DNA of 64,000 nt, taken from positions 143,697 to 207,696 of the forward strand of contig BPJP01000010.1 of NCBI GenBank assembly GCA_026004675.1, given 5' to 3'. Below the pieces are notes generated by a model. The model saw only the letters and a program-made list of their open reading frames with translations. It had not been told where the DNA came from and did no database searches. This stretch comes from Gemmatales bacterium. Lineage in GTDB: Bacteria > Planctomycetota > Planctomycetia > Gemmatales > Gemmataceae. Both the position numbers and the translations under genes were made by a program. Positions 35,906 through 45,016 of the stretch are shown here, piece by piece; positions within the stretch are counted from its first letter, which is position 1, and every line of letters begins with the position of its first letter.

Positions 35906-36199
35906 CTACTTTCTCCACCAGATTATCCAAAGTGCGATAGCCATCATGACAAACCCGAATTGCAGCATTCGGCTTTTGGACCCCATCAATGAATCATGCA
36001 GCGACTCATAAAGTCGCTCGAAGAAGCCCGCTGCAACCATAGAAGATGTTTGGATTTCCCAGGAGTGTGCTGGCTGGCAAGCTGTGGCCAAGTCGAAAGA
36101 TGAAGCAGTGAGATCGGCCCGGACCGGAGAGGCGAGAAAGGCAAGCCCCAAAAGCGAGGCAATGGTGAAGCAAACCAGAAAGTACGAATATCGGCTCAT
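35906..36199 (-). CDS. Small exported protein with C-terminal membrane helix
   Basis: A 97-residue protein with a signal peptide (about 1-28, ending SPVRA) and a C-terminal membrane helix (MLQFGFVMMAIALWIIWW), leaving some 45 periplasmic residues between. No family was recognised; it is not a Flp pilin because the conserved Glu-Tyr leader sequence is absent. The ribosome binding site is weak. It sits between the AAA+ ATPase (30 bases) and the lipoprotein (78 bases) of the Tad run, and could be an accessory subunit. Confidence 0.65.
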   Translation of the reverse strand: MSRYSYFLVCFTIASLLGLAFLASPVRADLTASSFDLATACQPAHSWEIQTSSMVAAGFFERLYESLHDSLMGSKSRMLQFGFVMMAIALWIIWWRK

Positions 36200-36277
36200 G
36201 GGTTGTTTCGCTTTGGCAACGAGGCGCCAGGATCGGCTCCTGACGCCTGTGCTTGGGAAACCAGCATATTGTCGATC

Positions 36278-36862
36278 TTACGTTCCACCCGCACCCGTAG
36301 CCGCCGTCCGAATCGGGATCGTGCCCTGTGGTGTCGGGTTGAACCGTATGGTTCGCATCTGTTGCTGCATAAAGGCGCCGTTCATGTCGGGCGCAGCCGG
36401 ATCATGCAAAACTACGTTGAAGTTCAGGTTGCGTCCTGCGGAAGCCGCTTCCAGGTAGTTCCGGACGGCTTCAATCCGCTGTCGATCCAGAGTGTTGCGC
36501 ATTTCGACGAATGCGTCTGGATTCTGTGGATCGTAACGCACGTCCTGGGCAGTTTGCACATAGACGGTCGTGTTGGGCTGAGGGCGTCGGCGGACAATAT
36601 AGTTGAGGCGTTGCATGCCTGGTCCGGCCAATTCCGCCGTGCCTCGGCGGAAGTCACTATTCCATACTGTTTGATCCAAAATGTGGCCATTCTGAATCTG
36701 TCGAGCGAATCCTTCGTTGACTTCTTGGCGAGCCATGTTGTTATACCGTTCTGGATAACATGGATCGACAACGTTGTGGTATTGTGGTCCGCAGCCGGAC
36801 GCAAACCAGATTGCCCCGGTCGCCGCAGCCATTCCCAGGGCGTTTTTGATGAATCCTTTCAT
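36278..36862 (-). CDS. Lipoprotein of the Tad locus, unknown family
   Basis: A 194-residue lipoprotein: signal with lipobox FASGC at about residues 20-24, then a mostly hydrophilic domain with NTLDRQRIEAVRNYLEA, which faintly recalls OmpA-type peptidoglycan-binding helices, and a Pro/Thr/Gly C-terminus. GGAG lies before ATG 36862. In other Tad loci a lipoprotein (CpaD or RcpB) partners the secretin; by position this gene could fill that part, but no sequence match to CpaD is evident. It follows tadC by 60 bases on the same strand. Confidence 0.7.
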   Translation of the reverse strand: MKGFIKNALGMAAATGAIWFASGCGPQYHNVVDPCYPERYNNMARQEVNEGFARQIQNGHILDQTVWNSDFRRGTAELAGPGMQRLNYIVRRRPQPNTTVYVQTAQDVRYDPQNPDAFVEMRNTLDRQRIEAVRNYLEAASAGRNLNFNVVLHDPAAPDMNGAFMQQQMRTIRFNPTPQGTIPIRTAATGAGGT

Positions 36863-36922
36863 CCCTGTTCTCCATGGTTAAAACAGTGGAGTCGGCCGCT
36901 CTGCCCGACTCCGAAATCGAGT

Positions 36923-37858
36923 TTATTTTTTGAGCATTTCGCGGGCGATCTGAACAGCAGCGGGTCCGACCAGAACGACAAAGATGCCGGGGAAGATAAA
37001 CAGAATCAGCGGGAACAGCATTTGTACTGCCGTCTTGGCCGCTTTTTCCTCGGCAATCTGACGACGGCGGGTACGCATCGACTCCGACTGCACGCGGAGC
37101 GCCTGGGCGACGCTCGAGCCGAATCGGTCGGCTTGAATCAGGATGGCAGCCAGGCTGCGCACATCGTCGACGCCGGTCCTCACACCGAGATCATGCAAGA
37201 CTTCGCGTTTTGGGCGGCCCATTTGCAGTTGGAAATTGGCCAACTGCAACTCATCGCACAGAACTTTGTGCACATCCTTCATTTCGTCGCAAACTTTTCG
37301 CATGGCCGCGTCCAAACCCAAACCCGCCTCGACGCACACCACCATCAGGTCGAGAACGTCGGGCAAGGACAGGAAGATTTCCTGTTGTCTCTTGCTCCGC
37401 AGGTACCACAAGCCCAACGTAGGGAGATAAAAACCTACGCCAGTAATGCCCACCAGCCATTGAACCTTCGTCAGCATCGTGCCTTCCATCGGGATGACGA
37501 CGCCGAGGGCGATCAGGAAGAACACGACCAAAAACAGAAGCCTTAGACCGGAATAAACTGCCGCTGCTGATTCACTTCGGAATCCAGCGTTGGCTAACTT
37601 GATTTTTAACTCGGATTGTTCCCCCTCCGATTTGGGCATCATAGGCTCGGAAATGGACTTGGCCATTTCCGTCAGCCCTTGGAAGCGCTCGGTCTTCTTC
37701 ACGGCTTTGGGGTCTTCGATTTCTACCAGCGATTGCGGTCGGCTGTGACGAGCCAAGCGCTCTTGGATACGGGCGTTGCGCTGCGAAATGAAAGAGAGCA
37801 AACCCCATATACCAGCGACCACCGCGAAGAAAACCAGAATTGGAGCAAGATCAGCCAC
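36923..37858 (-). CDS. tadC: Tad pilus inner-membrane platform protein TadC
   Basis: A 311-residue type II secretion F-domain protein of the TadC branch. It has an N-terminal membrane helix (about 4-22), two more before the cytoplasmic domain, the T2SSF domain with LPDVLDLMVVCVEAGLGLDAA and DRFGSSVAQALRVQSE, and C-terminal helices ending LFPLILFIFPGIFVVLVGP. With TadB it forms the platform on which TadA works. Start is GTG 37858 with AGGGGGTG upstream. The gene follows tadB by 36 bases. Confidence 0.93.
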   Translation of the reverse strand: MADLAPILVFFAVVAGIWGLLSFISQRNARIQERLARHSRPQSLVEIEDPKAVKKTERFQGLTEMAKSISEPMMPKSEGEQSELKIKLANAGFRSESAAAVYSGLRLLFLVVFFLIALGVVIPMEGTMLTKVQWLVGITGVGFYLPTLGLWYLRSKRQQEIFLSLPDVLDLMVVCVEAGLGLDAAMRKVCDEMKDVHKVLCDELQLANFQLQMGRPKREVLHDLGVRTGVDDVRSLAAILIQADRFGSSVAQALRVQSESMRTRRRQIAEEKAAKTAVQMLFPLILFIFPGIFVVLVGPAAVQIAREMLKK

Positions 37859-37894
37859 GATGCACCCCCTGAAGTCGGCACATTCGCCAACCGC

Positions 37895-38845
37895 TTATAC
37901 TTTAATGTCCACGATCTTCTTGATGAAAATGGCACCGACCAGTTGCATGATCAGTGCTCCGATACTCATCTTGAGGCCCAACTCGGTATTCCACAGCTCA
38001 CTGATGTAGTCCGGCTTCATATGCAGCATCACCAGAAACATCACAAACGGCAAGGCGATCAGCACGATGCCGCTGAGTCGGCCTTCAGCAGTCAAGGCTT
38101 TCACCTGACCGAGAATCTTGTAACGTTCGCGAATCAAATGCCCGATCTTGTCGAGAATCTCGGCGAGGTCGCCGCCCGTTTGCCTCTGAATAGCGACTGC
38201 CGTGACAAAGAATTTCAAATCCAGATTCGGCACGCGATCGCACATGCTGCGCATGGCCTCTTCCAGGGGAATACCGAGGTTTTGTTCCTCGTAAACCCGG
38301 TTGAATTCGTCAGCAATGGGCGAAGGCATTTCTTCGCCGACAACGTGTATGCCTGCTGCCAGCGAATGCCCGGCACGCAAGGCACGAGCGATCAACTCCA
38401 AAGCATCGCACAGTTGAGCCGCAAACATATTCAAGCGGACCCGGCGTTTGTTCCAAAGCCAAATGAACGGCAGGCTGAACAGGACCAACCCCGAAAGGGG
38501 GGCAAAGAAAATCGGCACCTGCATCAACCAGCTCATCAACAGGCCGAGGCCGCCCAGGATCGCTCCGATGATGAACAGGTAGGAAGGCGGAATTTTGGCA
38601 TCGGCTTGTTCGAAAAAGCGCGGGAAATTGGGCATTAGCCCAGTGAATGCTTCGATGATTTTGCTCTTATCCGCCTCGTATGCTTTTTTGAGGAGGATTT
38701 CCTGCGTCGAATCGGTGCGCTTTTTGCCAACGAGGATGTCAAGCCGGGTCGCTGCTTGTTTGCTGCCCGACCCGCGCAAAACAAATGCCAGGATTCCCGC
38801 AACGGCAATGGCGATGATCAAGGGCAACAGTACGATGATATCCAT
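37895..38845 (-). CDS. tadB: Tad pilus inner-membrane platform protein TadB
   Basis: A 316-residue F-domain membrane protein of the TadB branch. It starts with a membrane helix (IVLLPLIIAIAVAGILAFVL), has a central helix pair near 110-150, and the T2SSF core QLCDALELIARALRAGHSLAAGI. Next comes TGGDLAEILDKIGHLIRER, and two C-terminal helices close the protein. It lies between tadA and tadC, the order found in most Tad loci. It assembles with TadC as the inner-membrane base of the pilus. Confidence 0.93.
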   Translation of the reverse strand: MDIIVLLPLIIAIAVAGILAFVLRGSGSKQAATRLDILVGKKRTDSTQEILLKKAYEADKSKIIEAFTGLMPNFPRFFEQADAKIPPSYLFIIGAILGGLGLLMSWLMQVPIFFAPLSGLVLFSLPFIWLWNKRRVRLNMFAAQLCDALELIARALRAGHSLAAGIHVVGEEMPSPIADEFNRVYEEQNLGIPLEEAMRSMCDRVPNLDLKFFVTAVAIQRQTGGDLAEILDKIGHLIRERYKILGQVKALTAEGRLSGIVLIALPFVMFLVMLHMKPDYISELWNTELGLKMSIGALIMQLVGAIFIKKIVDIKV

Positions 38846-38922
38846 GACAACACCTGTGGTTAGGCTCGGCGTGGCGAAATGATTTCTCTCCTAGCATAGC
38901 ACACAGCTGCCCGCTCGAAAAA

Positions 38923-40299
38923 CTAGTCGCGAAGCAGCACGCGTTCCTGGAACAAGTTGGACGGCAGCTTGATGCCAGCCGCTTCGATTCGATTCACGAA
39001 GCCAGGTCGTACCCCCGTGGCTTCGAACTGTCCAACCGCCCGGCCATTTTGATCGATACCCATCTGCCGGTAGCGGAAGATTTCCTGCATCACAATAATA
39101 TCCTGTTCCATGCCCATCACTTCGGTGATGCTGAGAATTTTTCGCGGCCCGCCCTGCAACCGGTTGGCCTGGATGATGACATCGACGGCGGATGCGATTT
39201 GTTGCCGCATGGCACGAACCGGCAATTCAAAACCCGCCATCATGATCATCGTTTCCAAACGAGCCTGGGCGTCGCGCGGCGAGTTGGCGTGGAGAGTCGT
39301 CATGGAACCGGCATGACCGGTGTTCATGGCCTGCAACATATCCAGTGCTTCCGGACCCCGGCATTCGCCGATGATGATCCGTTCCGGACGCATACGCAAA
39401 GCATTGCGCACCAGGTCGCGTGTCGTCACCGCACCTTTGCCTTCGATATTGGGCGGTCGCGTTTCCAGGCGGACCACGTGGTCTTGTTGAAGCTGCAATT
39501 CGGCGGCGTCTTCGATGGTGATAATACGCTCGTCATGCGGGATGAAACTCGATAGCGTATTGAGCAGAGTCGTCTTGCCGCTACCGGTGCCGCCGCTGAT
39601 GACGATGTTCAATCTGGCCTTGATGCAGGCTTCCATCAACATCGCCATTTCGGGGGTGAACGCTTTGTAATTGAGCAGGTCCTCGAGCTTGAGCGGATTG
39701 CTGCCGAACCGCCGGATACTTACGGAGGCTCCGTCGAGGGCCAGCGGCGGGATGATGGCGTTGAAACGGGAGCCGTCGGGCAGACGGGCATCGACCATTG
39801 GCGAGGTTTCGTCCACGCGCCGCCCCACTTTGGAGACGATGCGGTCGATGATTTGCATGAGGTGATCATTGTCGCGGAATTTGACGTCGCTTTTTTCCAT
39901 TTTGCCGCGACGTTCGACGTAAATCTTGTTCGGACCGTTGATGAGAATATCGCTGATTGTCGGATCTTTCAGGAGCATCTCCAGCGGGCCGAAGCCGAAG
40001 GTTTCGTCGAGCACTTCTTCGACCAGGCGTTCGCGCTCCATGCGGTTCAGGAGCGGATTCTCCGTGTCGCAAAGTCTTTCGACGACCAGTCGGATTTCGC
40101 GTCTAAGGGTATCGGCTTCCAAGTCGCTGACCTTGGAGAGGTCGAGCTTGTCGATGAGCTTGCTGTGGATAACGCGTTTGAGTTCTTCGAACGTTTTGTT
40201 GGCTTGCATGCGGTCGTTGGCGGCAACGCTTTGGCTAGCGCTGCTGCCGTGTCGACTGATGCTCCCCAGACCAGTTAAACCGCGTGAAAGGCGAGACAT
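38923..40299 (-). CDS. tadA: Tad pilus ATPase TadA/CpaF
   Basis: A 458-residue secretion ATPase of the type II/IV family that powers Flp pilus assembly. The N-terminal domain (about 30-150) has DEVLDETFGFGPLEMLLKD. The ATPase domain has Walker A VISGGTGSGKTTLLN, an Asp box (ERIITIEDAAELQL), Walker B (RMRPERIIIGECRGPEALDM) and the His box (GHAGSMTTLHANS). It is soluble and acts as a hexamer under TadB/TadC. GAGGTAAG precedes ATG 40299. It follows cpaE by 52 bases. Confidence 0.96.
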   Translation of the reverse strand: MSRLSRGLTGLGSISRHGSSASQSVAANDRMQANKTFEELKRVIHSKLIDKLDLSKVSDLEADTLRREIRLVVERLCDTENPLLNRMERERLVEEVLDETFGFGPLEMLLKDPTISDILINGPNKIYVERRGKMEKSDVKFRDNDHLMQIIDRIVSKVGRRVDETSPMVDARLPDGSRFNAIIPPLALDGASVSIRRFGSNPLKLEDLLNYKAFTPEMAMLMEACIKARLNIVISGGTGSGKTTLLNTLSSFIPHDERIITIEDAAELQLQQDHVVRLETRPPNIEGKGAVTTRDLVRNALRMRPERIIIGECRGPEALDMLQAMNTGHAGSMTTLHANSPRDAQARLETMIMMAGFELPVRAMRQQIASAVDVIIQANRLQGGPRKILSITEVMGMEQDIIVMQEIFRYRQMGIDQNGRAVGQFEATGVRPGFVNRIEAAGIKLPSNLFQERVLLRD

Positions 40300-40351
40300 G
40301 TGTGCTTACCTCGAGTTTGAGACCTTCCCACCCAAATTCAGATGAGAAAAT

Positions 40352-41542
40352 TTATTTTCTCCCCCAGCTGAACCAGCCGCCACTTTTTTCTGATTTTTTT
40401 CCGTCCTGATCCGACTTGGCGGTTTTACCGCTCAACGCATTGGCCAATCCCATGATACTTTGCTGCGCCTTGCATTTGGGGGCATACTGGATGAGCGGCT
40501 CGCCAGCGTTTCGCGAAGCCATCATCGGTTTAAAATCGTTGGGGATCTGCCAGTAGATCGGTTTGCCGATGGTTTCTTCTGCTTTGGCCAGGTCGATGTC
40601 CCCCTCTTCCGACCCGACCCGGTTGAGAATGATCTTGACCTTTTCCGCCAGCCCCTCTTCCGATTCCAAACCCATCAGAATGCGTACCGTGTTGCGCAAA
40701 CTGGTCAATTCCAACTGAGTAACCAAAAGCAATTCGTCCGCTGCCCGCATTGCAGTGAGGTCGGTTGGCGTAAAGCTCTTGCTCAAGTCGAGAACGAGAT
40801 GCGTATACGCCGCCCGCATCAACCCCAAAGCTCGCTGCAAATGTTCTTCGTGAATCGCGTACATCTCTTCGATTCGCACCGGGTGAGGCAACACCGACAA
40901 CCCGGTCGAGTGGACGCACAGCGAGCGCTTCAGAAACTGCATGTCCAGGCGGGTGACGTTTTGTGCGACATCGACGAGTGTGTGGGTCGGCACCAGATCG
41001 AGAGCGACATCGGCATCTCCCAGAGCCATGTCGAGATCGAGCAGGACAACGTTATTGTTCTTGTCCGCGGCCAGACTGCAACCGAGATTGACCGCAATAC
41101 TGGTGCAACCGACGCCCCCTCGGGAGCCAAGGATGGCGATGGTCAACCCGTTCACGCCGCCCCCTGCGCCTTCTTGCGCATCCGGTCGCAGACGACTGAG
41201 CGCCTTGAGCATATCTTCGAGAACGACCGGCTGTGTCAGAAACTCACGCGCTCCGGCACGTAAAGCCTGGAGAATCGATTGACCATCACCCCGGCCACTA
41301 ATCGCCAGGATCGGCATATTGGGATAGTTCACCGATAGTTGCTGGATCAACTGTAGCGCCTTGGACTGATCCGCATCCAACGAAATGATGGCCACGTCCG
41401 GATTATTCTGCTGGACGATATCGGGGAAGAAATCATACCGAGTACATTCGGCATCGATCCAGACGGACTCGACACCCAAGAGCAAGTTGCGCAAAGGTTC
41501 GCGGGTGACATCAGAAGGATCGACTATGGCAATTCGTTGCAT
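40352..41542 (-). CDS. cpaE: CpaE/TadZ pilus localisation ATPase
   Basis: A 396-residue protein with an N-terminal atypical receiver domain (about 3-118: ILAISGRGDG, then GAREFLTQPV) and a ParA/MinD-like ATPase domain (about 130-370). The P-loop is ILGSRGGVGCTSIAVNL, a divergent form in which the deviant-Walker lysine is Arg and the usual catalytic Lys is Cys, as seen in variable CpaE/TadZ proteins. VVLLDLDMALGDADVAL follows. It positions the Tad machine at a cell pole or site. It lies between the secretin and tadA. Confidence 0.93.
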   Translation of the reverse strand: MQRIAIVDPSDVTREPLRNLLLGVESVWIDAECTRYDFFPDIVQQNNPDVAIISLDADQSKALQLIQQLSVNYPNMPILAISGRGDGQSILQALRAGAREFLTQPVVLEDMLKALSRLRPDAQEGAGGGVNGLTIAILGSRGGVGCTSIAVNLGCSLAADKNNNVVLLDLDMALGDADVALDLVPTHTLVDVAQNVTRLDMQFLKRSLCVHSTGLSVLPHPVRIEEMYAIHEEHLQRALGLMRAAYTHLVLDLSKSFTPTDLTAMRAADELLLVTQLELTSLRNTVRILMGLESEEGLAEKVKIILNRVGSEEGDIDLAKAEETIGKPIYWQIPNDFKPMMASRNAGEPLIQYAPKCKAQQSIMGLANALSGKTAKSDQDGKKSEKSGGWFSWGRK

Positions 41543-41648
41543 GGATACTACCGTTTCACCAGACGCCCGACACGAACGATGGTCGGCCGCAGTCGTCGCC
41601 GCAGCCGACCTGATGGACGTTGTTCTTTCCTACGGTACACGTCCGCAG

Positions 41649-43424
41649 TTATTCATTCAACCCATCGGGACCGAAAACCGAAGGCAGTGATTCCGGAAAC
41701 CCGTTTTCCATCGGTTCCGCGCCGGCGGGCGGCATTTCCGGTTCCGAAGCCTCATCCAACTCGACCGGCGGCAAGAGTTGTGCGTTGCGTTTTGGATCAT
41801 CTTTCTGTTTGCGTTCCGCCGGAGTCCTATTCTCAGGATAAACTATAGTTTTGTCGTTCGCCAGTCCCTTGGGCAAACTTTCGCAGCCGCAACCTGTACC
41901 GCTTGTCATCCCCGAAGGATCGCCGCACGGGAAGACCGATGCCGAAGGCCCATTCTTATAGGCGGGGACATAGTGACCGTTCGGCCAAACTTCACGCGGT
42001 CCTCGAGGGGCTTCGAGGATGCCTTCCAAGAACAGTTCGAAATCGTCTGGAGTGCGGGTTTCCTGGCCGGGCAATACCTTCGGCACCTGATCGCACGACA
42101 GCGGATCAACCAGGTGAGGCGTCACCATGATGATCAATTCCTGCTCGATTTCCTGGTATGATTTCTGGCTGAACAGCGTACCAATATACGGCAAATCTCC
42201 GAGCACAGGCCACTTCGCAGTCGACGCGAGAACTTCGTTTTGGATCAGGCCGCCGATGACAAAGGTCTGTCCTGGCTCCATCTCGACCGAGGTGCGGACG
42301 CGCTGCGTGACACGTCCCGGCACCACCGTACCGCCGATCGACGTTCCCGAAGCAGCGTCCAGTCGGCTGACTTCCGGTTCGACTTCGAGGTAGATCTTTC
42401 CGTTGCCCAACACGATGGGCAGGAAGTTGATCGACGTACCGAACGGCTGGAAGGTGACACTGACGGCCCCCAATCCGCCCGGTGCTGGGACGGCCTGTTC
42501 ACCGCCAGCCAGGAAATAGGCCTGGCGGCCGCTCATCGTCACCAGACGCGGTTTAGCCAGCAATTTACCCAACTGTTCGTTGCGCAAAAGCTGCAGGAAG
42601 GAGAAGAACTCTTGCTCGTTGTTCAGCAAAAACAAGCTGCCGTTGGCGTTGGGCGCCCCTGTGAATTGGTACTGGAACTGGAGAGGCTGATTGGGGTTGC
42701 GGGTAAAGCCAACGACTTGAACCGCATTGAACACCGAACTGCCGATGATGTGATTGGCGCCCTGGCTCAAGAAGTCGAATGCCATATTGCGGAATTCCTG
42801 GCGGTTCACCGTGGCCACCACCACGTCGAGCTGCACCTGCATCACGCTGCCAACACGCATGGCATTGATCGGCGTGAACCCCGCCGCGGTGGCGATCGAG
42901 ATCACCTGCTCGATGTCTTCGGAGCGAGCCACCGTTCCCGAGATGACAACGGTCGGCGTCGCGCCGCTCGGCGTGGCGGGGACGATCTCGAGGTTGGCTG
43001 TTGGCACGGTGTCGCGCAACAGCGTGCGCAGGTAAGTGACATCCAGCTGAACGATGATCTCCCACACTTCTGGCGGCCGATTCTCGACCGCAGGGGTCAA
43101 GGTGAGAAGAACTGTCCCAGCTTGCAAACCGGTCAGGAGCACCGTTCTGGGATCGTTCGGCGCCAGCCGATACGACAGAATCTCAGGATTCGGATTATGC
43201 ACATCGCGGATTACGGGAGCGGGCGTTCCCGACATCTGGAATGGTAGTGTCGCGCCGACCGAAATCCGTTCCGTCCTGGTAATGCGGCGAGCGCCTCCTT
43301 TTTCTGGACGGGGCGGCGGCGCCTTCTCCTGTCCTTGGACCACCTCTGTTGAGCAGAGGTTTCCGATGGCAAACACGAGCGTCATCAGAAACGCACGACA
43401 GGGCACTAGATTCTTGCGGTGCAT
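41649..43424 (-). CDS. cpaC: Tad/Flp pilus secretin CpaC (RcpA)
   Basis: A 591-residue outer-membrane secretin. ATG 43424 begins the signal peptide (MHRKNLVPCRAFLMTLVFAIG) with GAGAGGTGAAAGG upstream; the longer frame to 43634 lies in untranslated sequence. It has an N-terminal BON-like/pilus-secretin domain (about 50-200) with LLTGLQAGTVLLTLTP, and a secretin core (about 280-480) with LLAKPRLVTMSGRQAYFLAGGE. The family's closing region VLGDLPYIGTLFSQKSYQE comes next, followed by a Pro-rich C-terminal tail. It forms the pilus exit pore. Confidence 0.94.
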   Translation of the reverse strand: MHRKNLVPCRAFLMTLVFAIGNLCSTEVVQGQEKAPPPRPEKGGARRITRTERISVGATLPFQMSGTPAPVIRDVHNPNPEILSYRLAPNDPRTVLLTGLQAGTVLLTLTPAVENRPPEVWEIIVQLDVTYLRTLLRDTVPTANLEIVPATPSGATPTVVISGTVARSEDIEQVISIATAAGFTPINAMRVGSVMQVQLDVVVATVNRQEFRNMAFDFLSQGANHIIGSSVFNAVQVVGFTRNPNQPLQFQYQFTGAPNANGSLFLLNNEQEFFSFLQLLRNEQLGKLLAKPRLVTMSGRQAYFLAGGEQAVPAPGGLGAVSVTFQPFGTSINFLPIVLGNGKIYLEVEPEVSRLDAASGTSIGGTVVPGRVTQRVRTSVEMEPGQTFVIGGLIQNEVLASTAKWPVLGDLPYIGTLFSQKSYQEIEQELIIMVTPHLVDPLSCDQVPKVLPGQETRTPDDFELFLEGILEAPRGPREVWPNGHYVPAYKNGPSASVFPCGDPSGMTSGTGCGCESLPKGLANDKTIVYPENRTPAERKQKDDPKRNAQLLPPVELDEASEPEMPPAGAEPMENGFPESLPSVFGPDGLNE

Positions 43425-43442
43425 CCTTTCACCTCTCGGCAA

Positions 43443-43512
43443 GTGTAGAGTGGGCGATCCACCCACAGGCAACATTTTCGTCGGGTATGGGGGCGTCCCC
43501 ACCACCCTACAC
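43443..43512. repeat. Structured inverted repeat upstream of cpaC
   Basis: Arms GTGTAGAGTGG (43443-43453) and CCACCCTACAC (43502-43512) pair at 10 of 11 positions. Inside them lie two smaller hairpins, GTGGG/CCCAC (43450-43466, overlapping the outer arm) and TGGGG/CCCCA (43488-43501). The block ends 18 bases before the cpaC start codon, in the 215-base gap between cpaB and cpaC. It could be an RNA structure that affects processing or translation of the cpaC message, or a copy of a dispersed palindromic repeat. Confidence 0.45.
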
Positions 43513-43639
43513 GACAACTTTGGCCAGGTCGGAGGGAAGCAGCCTTCCGTCAACTGATTCCCTCCGTTTGAAAGCGTCTCTTTTCCCGAATGGAGTTGGT
43601 CGTCGTCCGACCGGCACACATGGCACCGGCGCACAGGTT

Positions 43640-44689
43640 TTACTGGTCCGCGCCCACAGGCGTGCCTGCTGGCGCTTTTTCGGGTGCCGGTTCTTTGGGT
43701 TCAGGCTCTTTCGATTCGGGGCCGCCGGTTTTCGGCTCAGCGCCACCCGTCGTCTTCGGCTGAGGTGTTGCCTTCGGGCGGCTGGCAACGTTGTTCCCCT
43801 GTTCCGAAGTCACTGGCTCGTAACGGAGAAACTCACCCGTCTCCTTGTGGAATACCGCATACTGAATGGTCACGTCCTGCCCGTTCGTCAACACCTGCTT
43901 CACTTTGAATTCCGGCGGTGGCTTCGGCTTATCCACAACAACCACCGGTTTCGGCTCTACCTTCGGCGGAGGCAACTCCACTTTGGGTTCCGGCTTCTTC
44001 TTCGGCTTCTTCCCCAAAACCGAATCGTCTCCAACCGGCCTTAGCGTCATGAGAAGTTGTCCTTTGTTGATGACAGCGCCGACATCTTTGGCTTGTTCCG
44101 GCGTCACTTCCAGCGTCACCGTTGACGGAATCATTCCGTTCCTGTCAGGCTTCCGGTTGATTTCCTGGTTGATGCTCAACACCTTCACGTTTTCCAAAAC
44201 GTATTCCGGTTCGCCTGTGCGATCATTGGGAATGTAGAGCAAGTCGACATGCGAGTTCGGCAGAATCAAACCGCTCGCCGCCGTGTGGGCGCTGGCCTGA
44301 ACGGCCATGGCACGCTTTCCTTTGGGCACAACGGCGTCCAGACTCTGTTTCTCTTTCTCCACCAGATCCGACCAGGCAATGAACTGCCCCTTGGTAATGC
44401 CTCCTGGCTTCTTGATCTGACGATTCTTCAGCTGTTTCAGATAATCCTTCAGCCCATCCGGACCCGCCAACGTGCCGATCACGTCCCCTTGAATCTGGCT
44501 CTTGGGAACTTCCATCGGCTCAAACGTCGCCTCCGGTTCTTGGATCGTCCCCCATTGCGGCACGTGCGACTTGGCCGCCAGAACCCAAACCTTCTGCTCC
44601 CGTTCGGACATGTAGCGCTTGACCATAAAACTCGCCACCAGACCGCACGCGATGGCTACACCCATCAAGATGATCGTTTTCGGTTTCAT
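43640..44689 (-). CDS. cpaB: CpaB (RcpC) pilus assembly protein
   Basis: A 349-residue CpaB family protein. An N-terminal membrane helix (about 5-22, IILMGVAIACGLVASFMV) is followed by a SAF domain (about 33-125, including IQEPEATFEPMEVPKSQI) and the RcpC-type domain (about 125-215, GLILPNSHVDLLYIP). The C-terminus is long and rich in Lys, Pro and Glu (about 225-349), probably disordered, perhaps contacting peptidoglycan or the secretin. GAAAGG lies before ATG 44689. It is transcribed after cpaA and before cpaC. Confidence 0.92.
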   Translation of the reverse strand: MKPKTIILMGVAIACGLVASFMVKRYMSEREQKVWVLAAKSHVPQWGTIQEPEATFEPMEVPKSQIQGDVIGTLAGPDGLKDYLKQLKNRQIKKPGGITKGQFIAWSDLVEKEKQSLDAVVPKGKRAMAVQASAHTAASGLILPNSHVDLLYIPNDRTGEPEYVLENVKVLSINQEINRKPDRNGMIPSTVTLEVTPEQAKDVGAVINKGQLLMTLRPVGDDSVLGKKPKKKPEPKVELPPPKVEPKPVVVVDKPKPPPEFKVKQVLTNGQDVTIQYAVFHKETGEFLRYEPVTSEQGNNVASRPKATPQPKTTGGAEPKTGGPESKEPEPKEPAPEKAPAGTPVGADQ

Positions 44690-45016
44690 GGCTGCCTTTC
44701 TCTACTGGAGAGGTGCCTCTCGCTTCGGGCCTAGCGACACACCGGCCTTCAGCTTTTCACCCGGACGCTGCCGGGCGGACCTCGGTGAACAATGACCTGT
44801 ATGTTATTCGTTGATTCCTTCCGGTTATCGGGTTCGCTCGCCGCTTTTTCCATTCGGCAAACTTTGCCGTTCTTACCAGCGTACCCTCTCAACCCCAACC
44901 GGTGTCAAGCCTATTGTCGCTCGATCTGGCAGCTTTTTCCGACACCCTTCCGTTTTCTTCAACGTTCCAGCACAGGACATGATCGCTTCGAGAGGCACGA
45001 ATTCTTTCTCCGAAGC
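44690..45016. other. Gene-free gap between cpaA and cpaB
   Basis: In most Tad loci a Flp pilin of 50-70 residues lies at the head of the operon. I looked for a short frame with a prepilin leader on both strands in these 327 bases and found none. The stretch is rich in T on the plus strand (A on the transcribed strand) and may hold a second promoter for cpaB onward. No clear hairpin was seen. Confidence 0.5.

Noticed and set aside
35906..36199. The 97-residue membrane protein as the missing Flp pilin
   Set aside because: It has a normal signal peptide and its hydrophobic helix is at the C-terminus; Flp pilins have a short leader followed at once by the helix.
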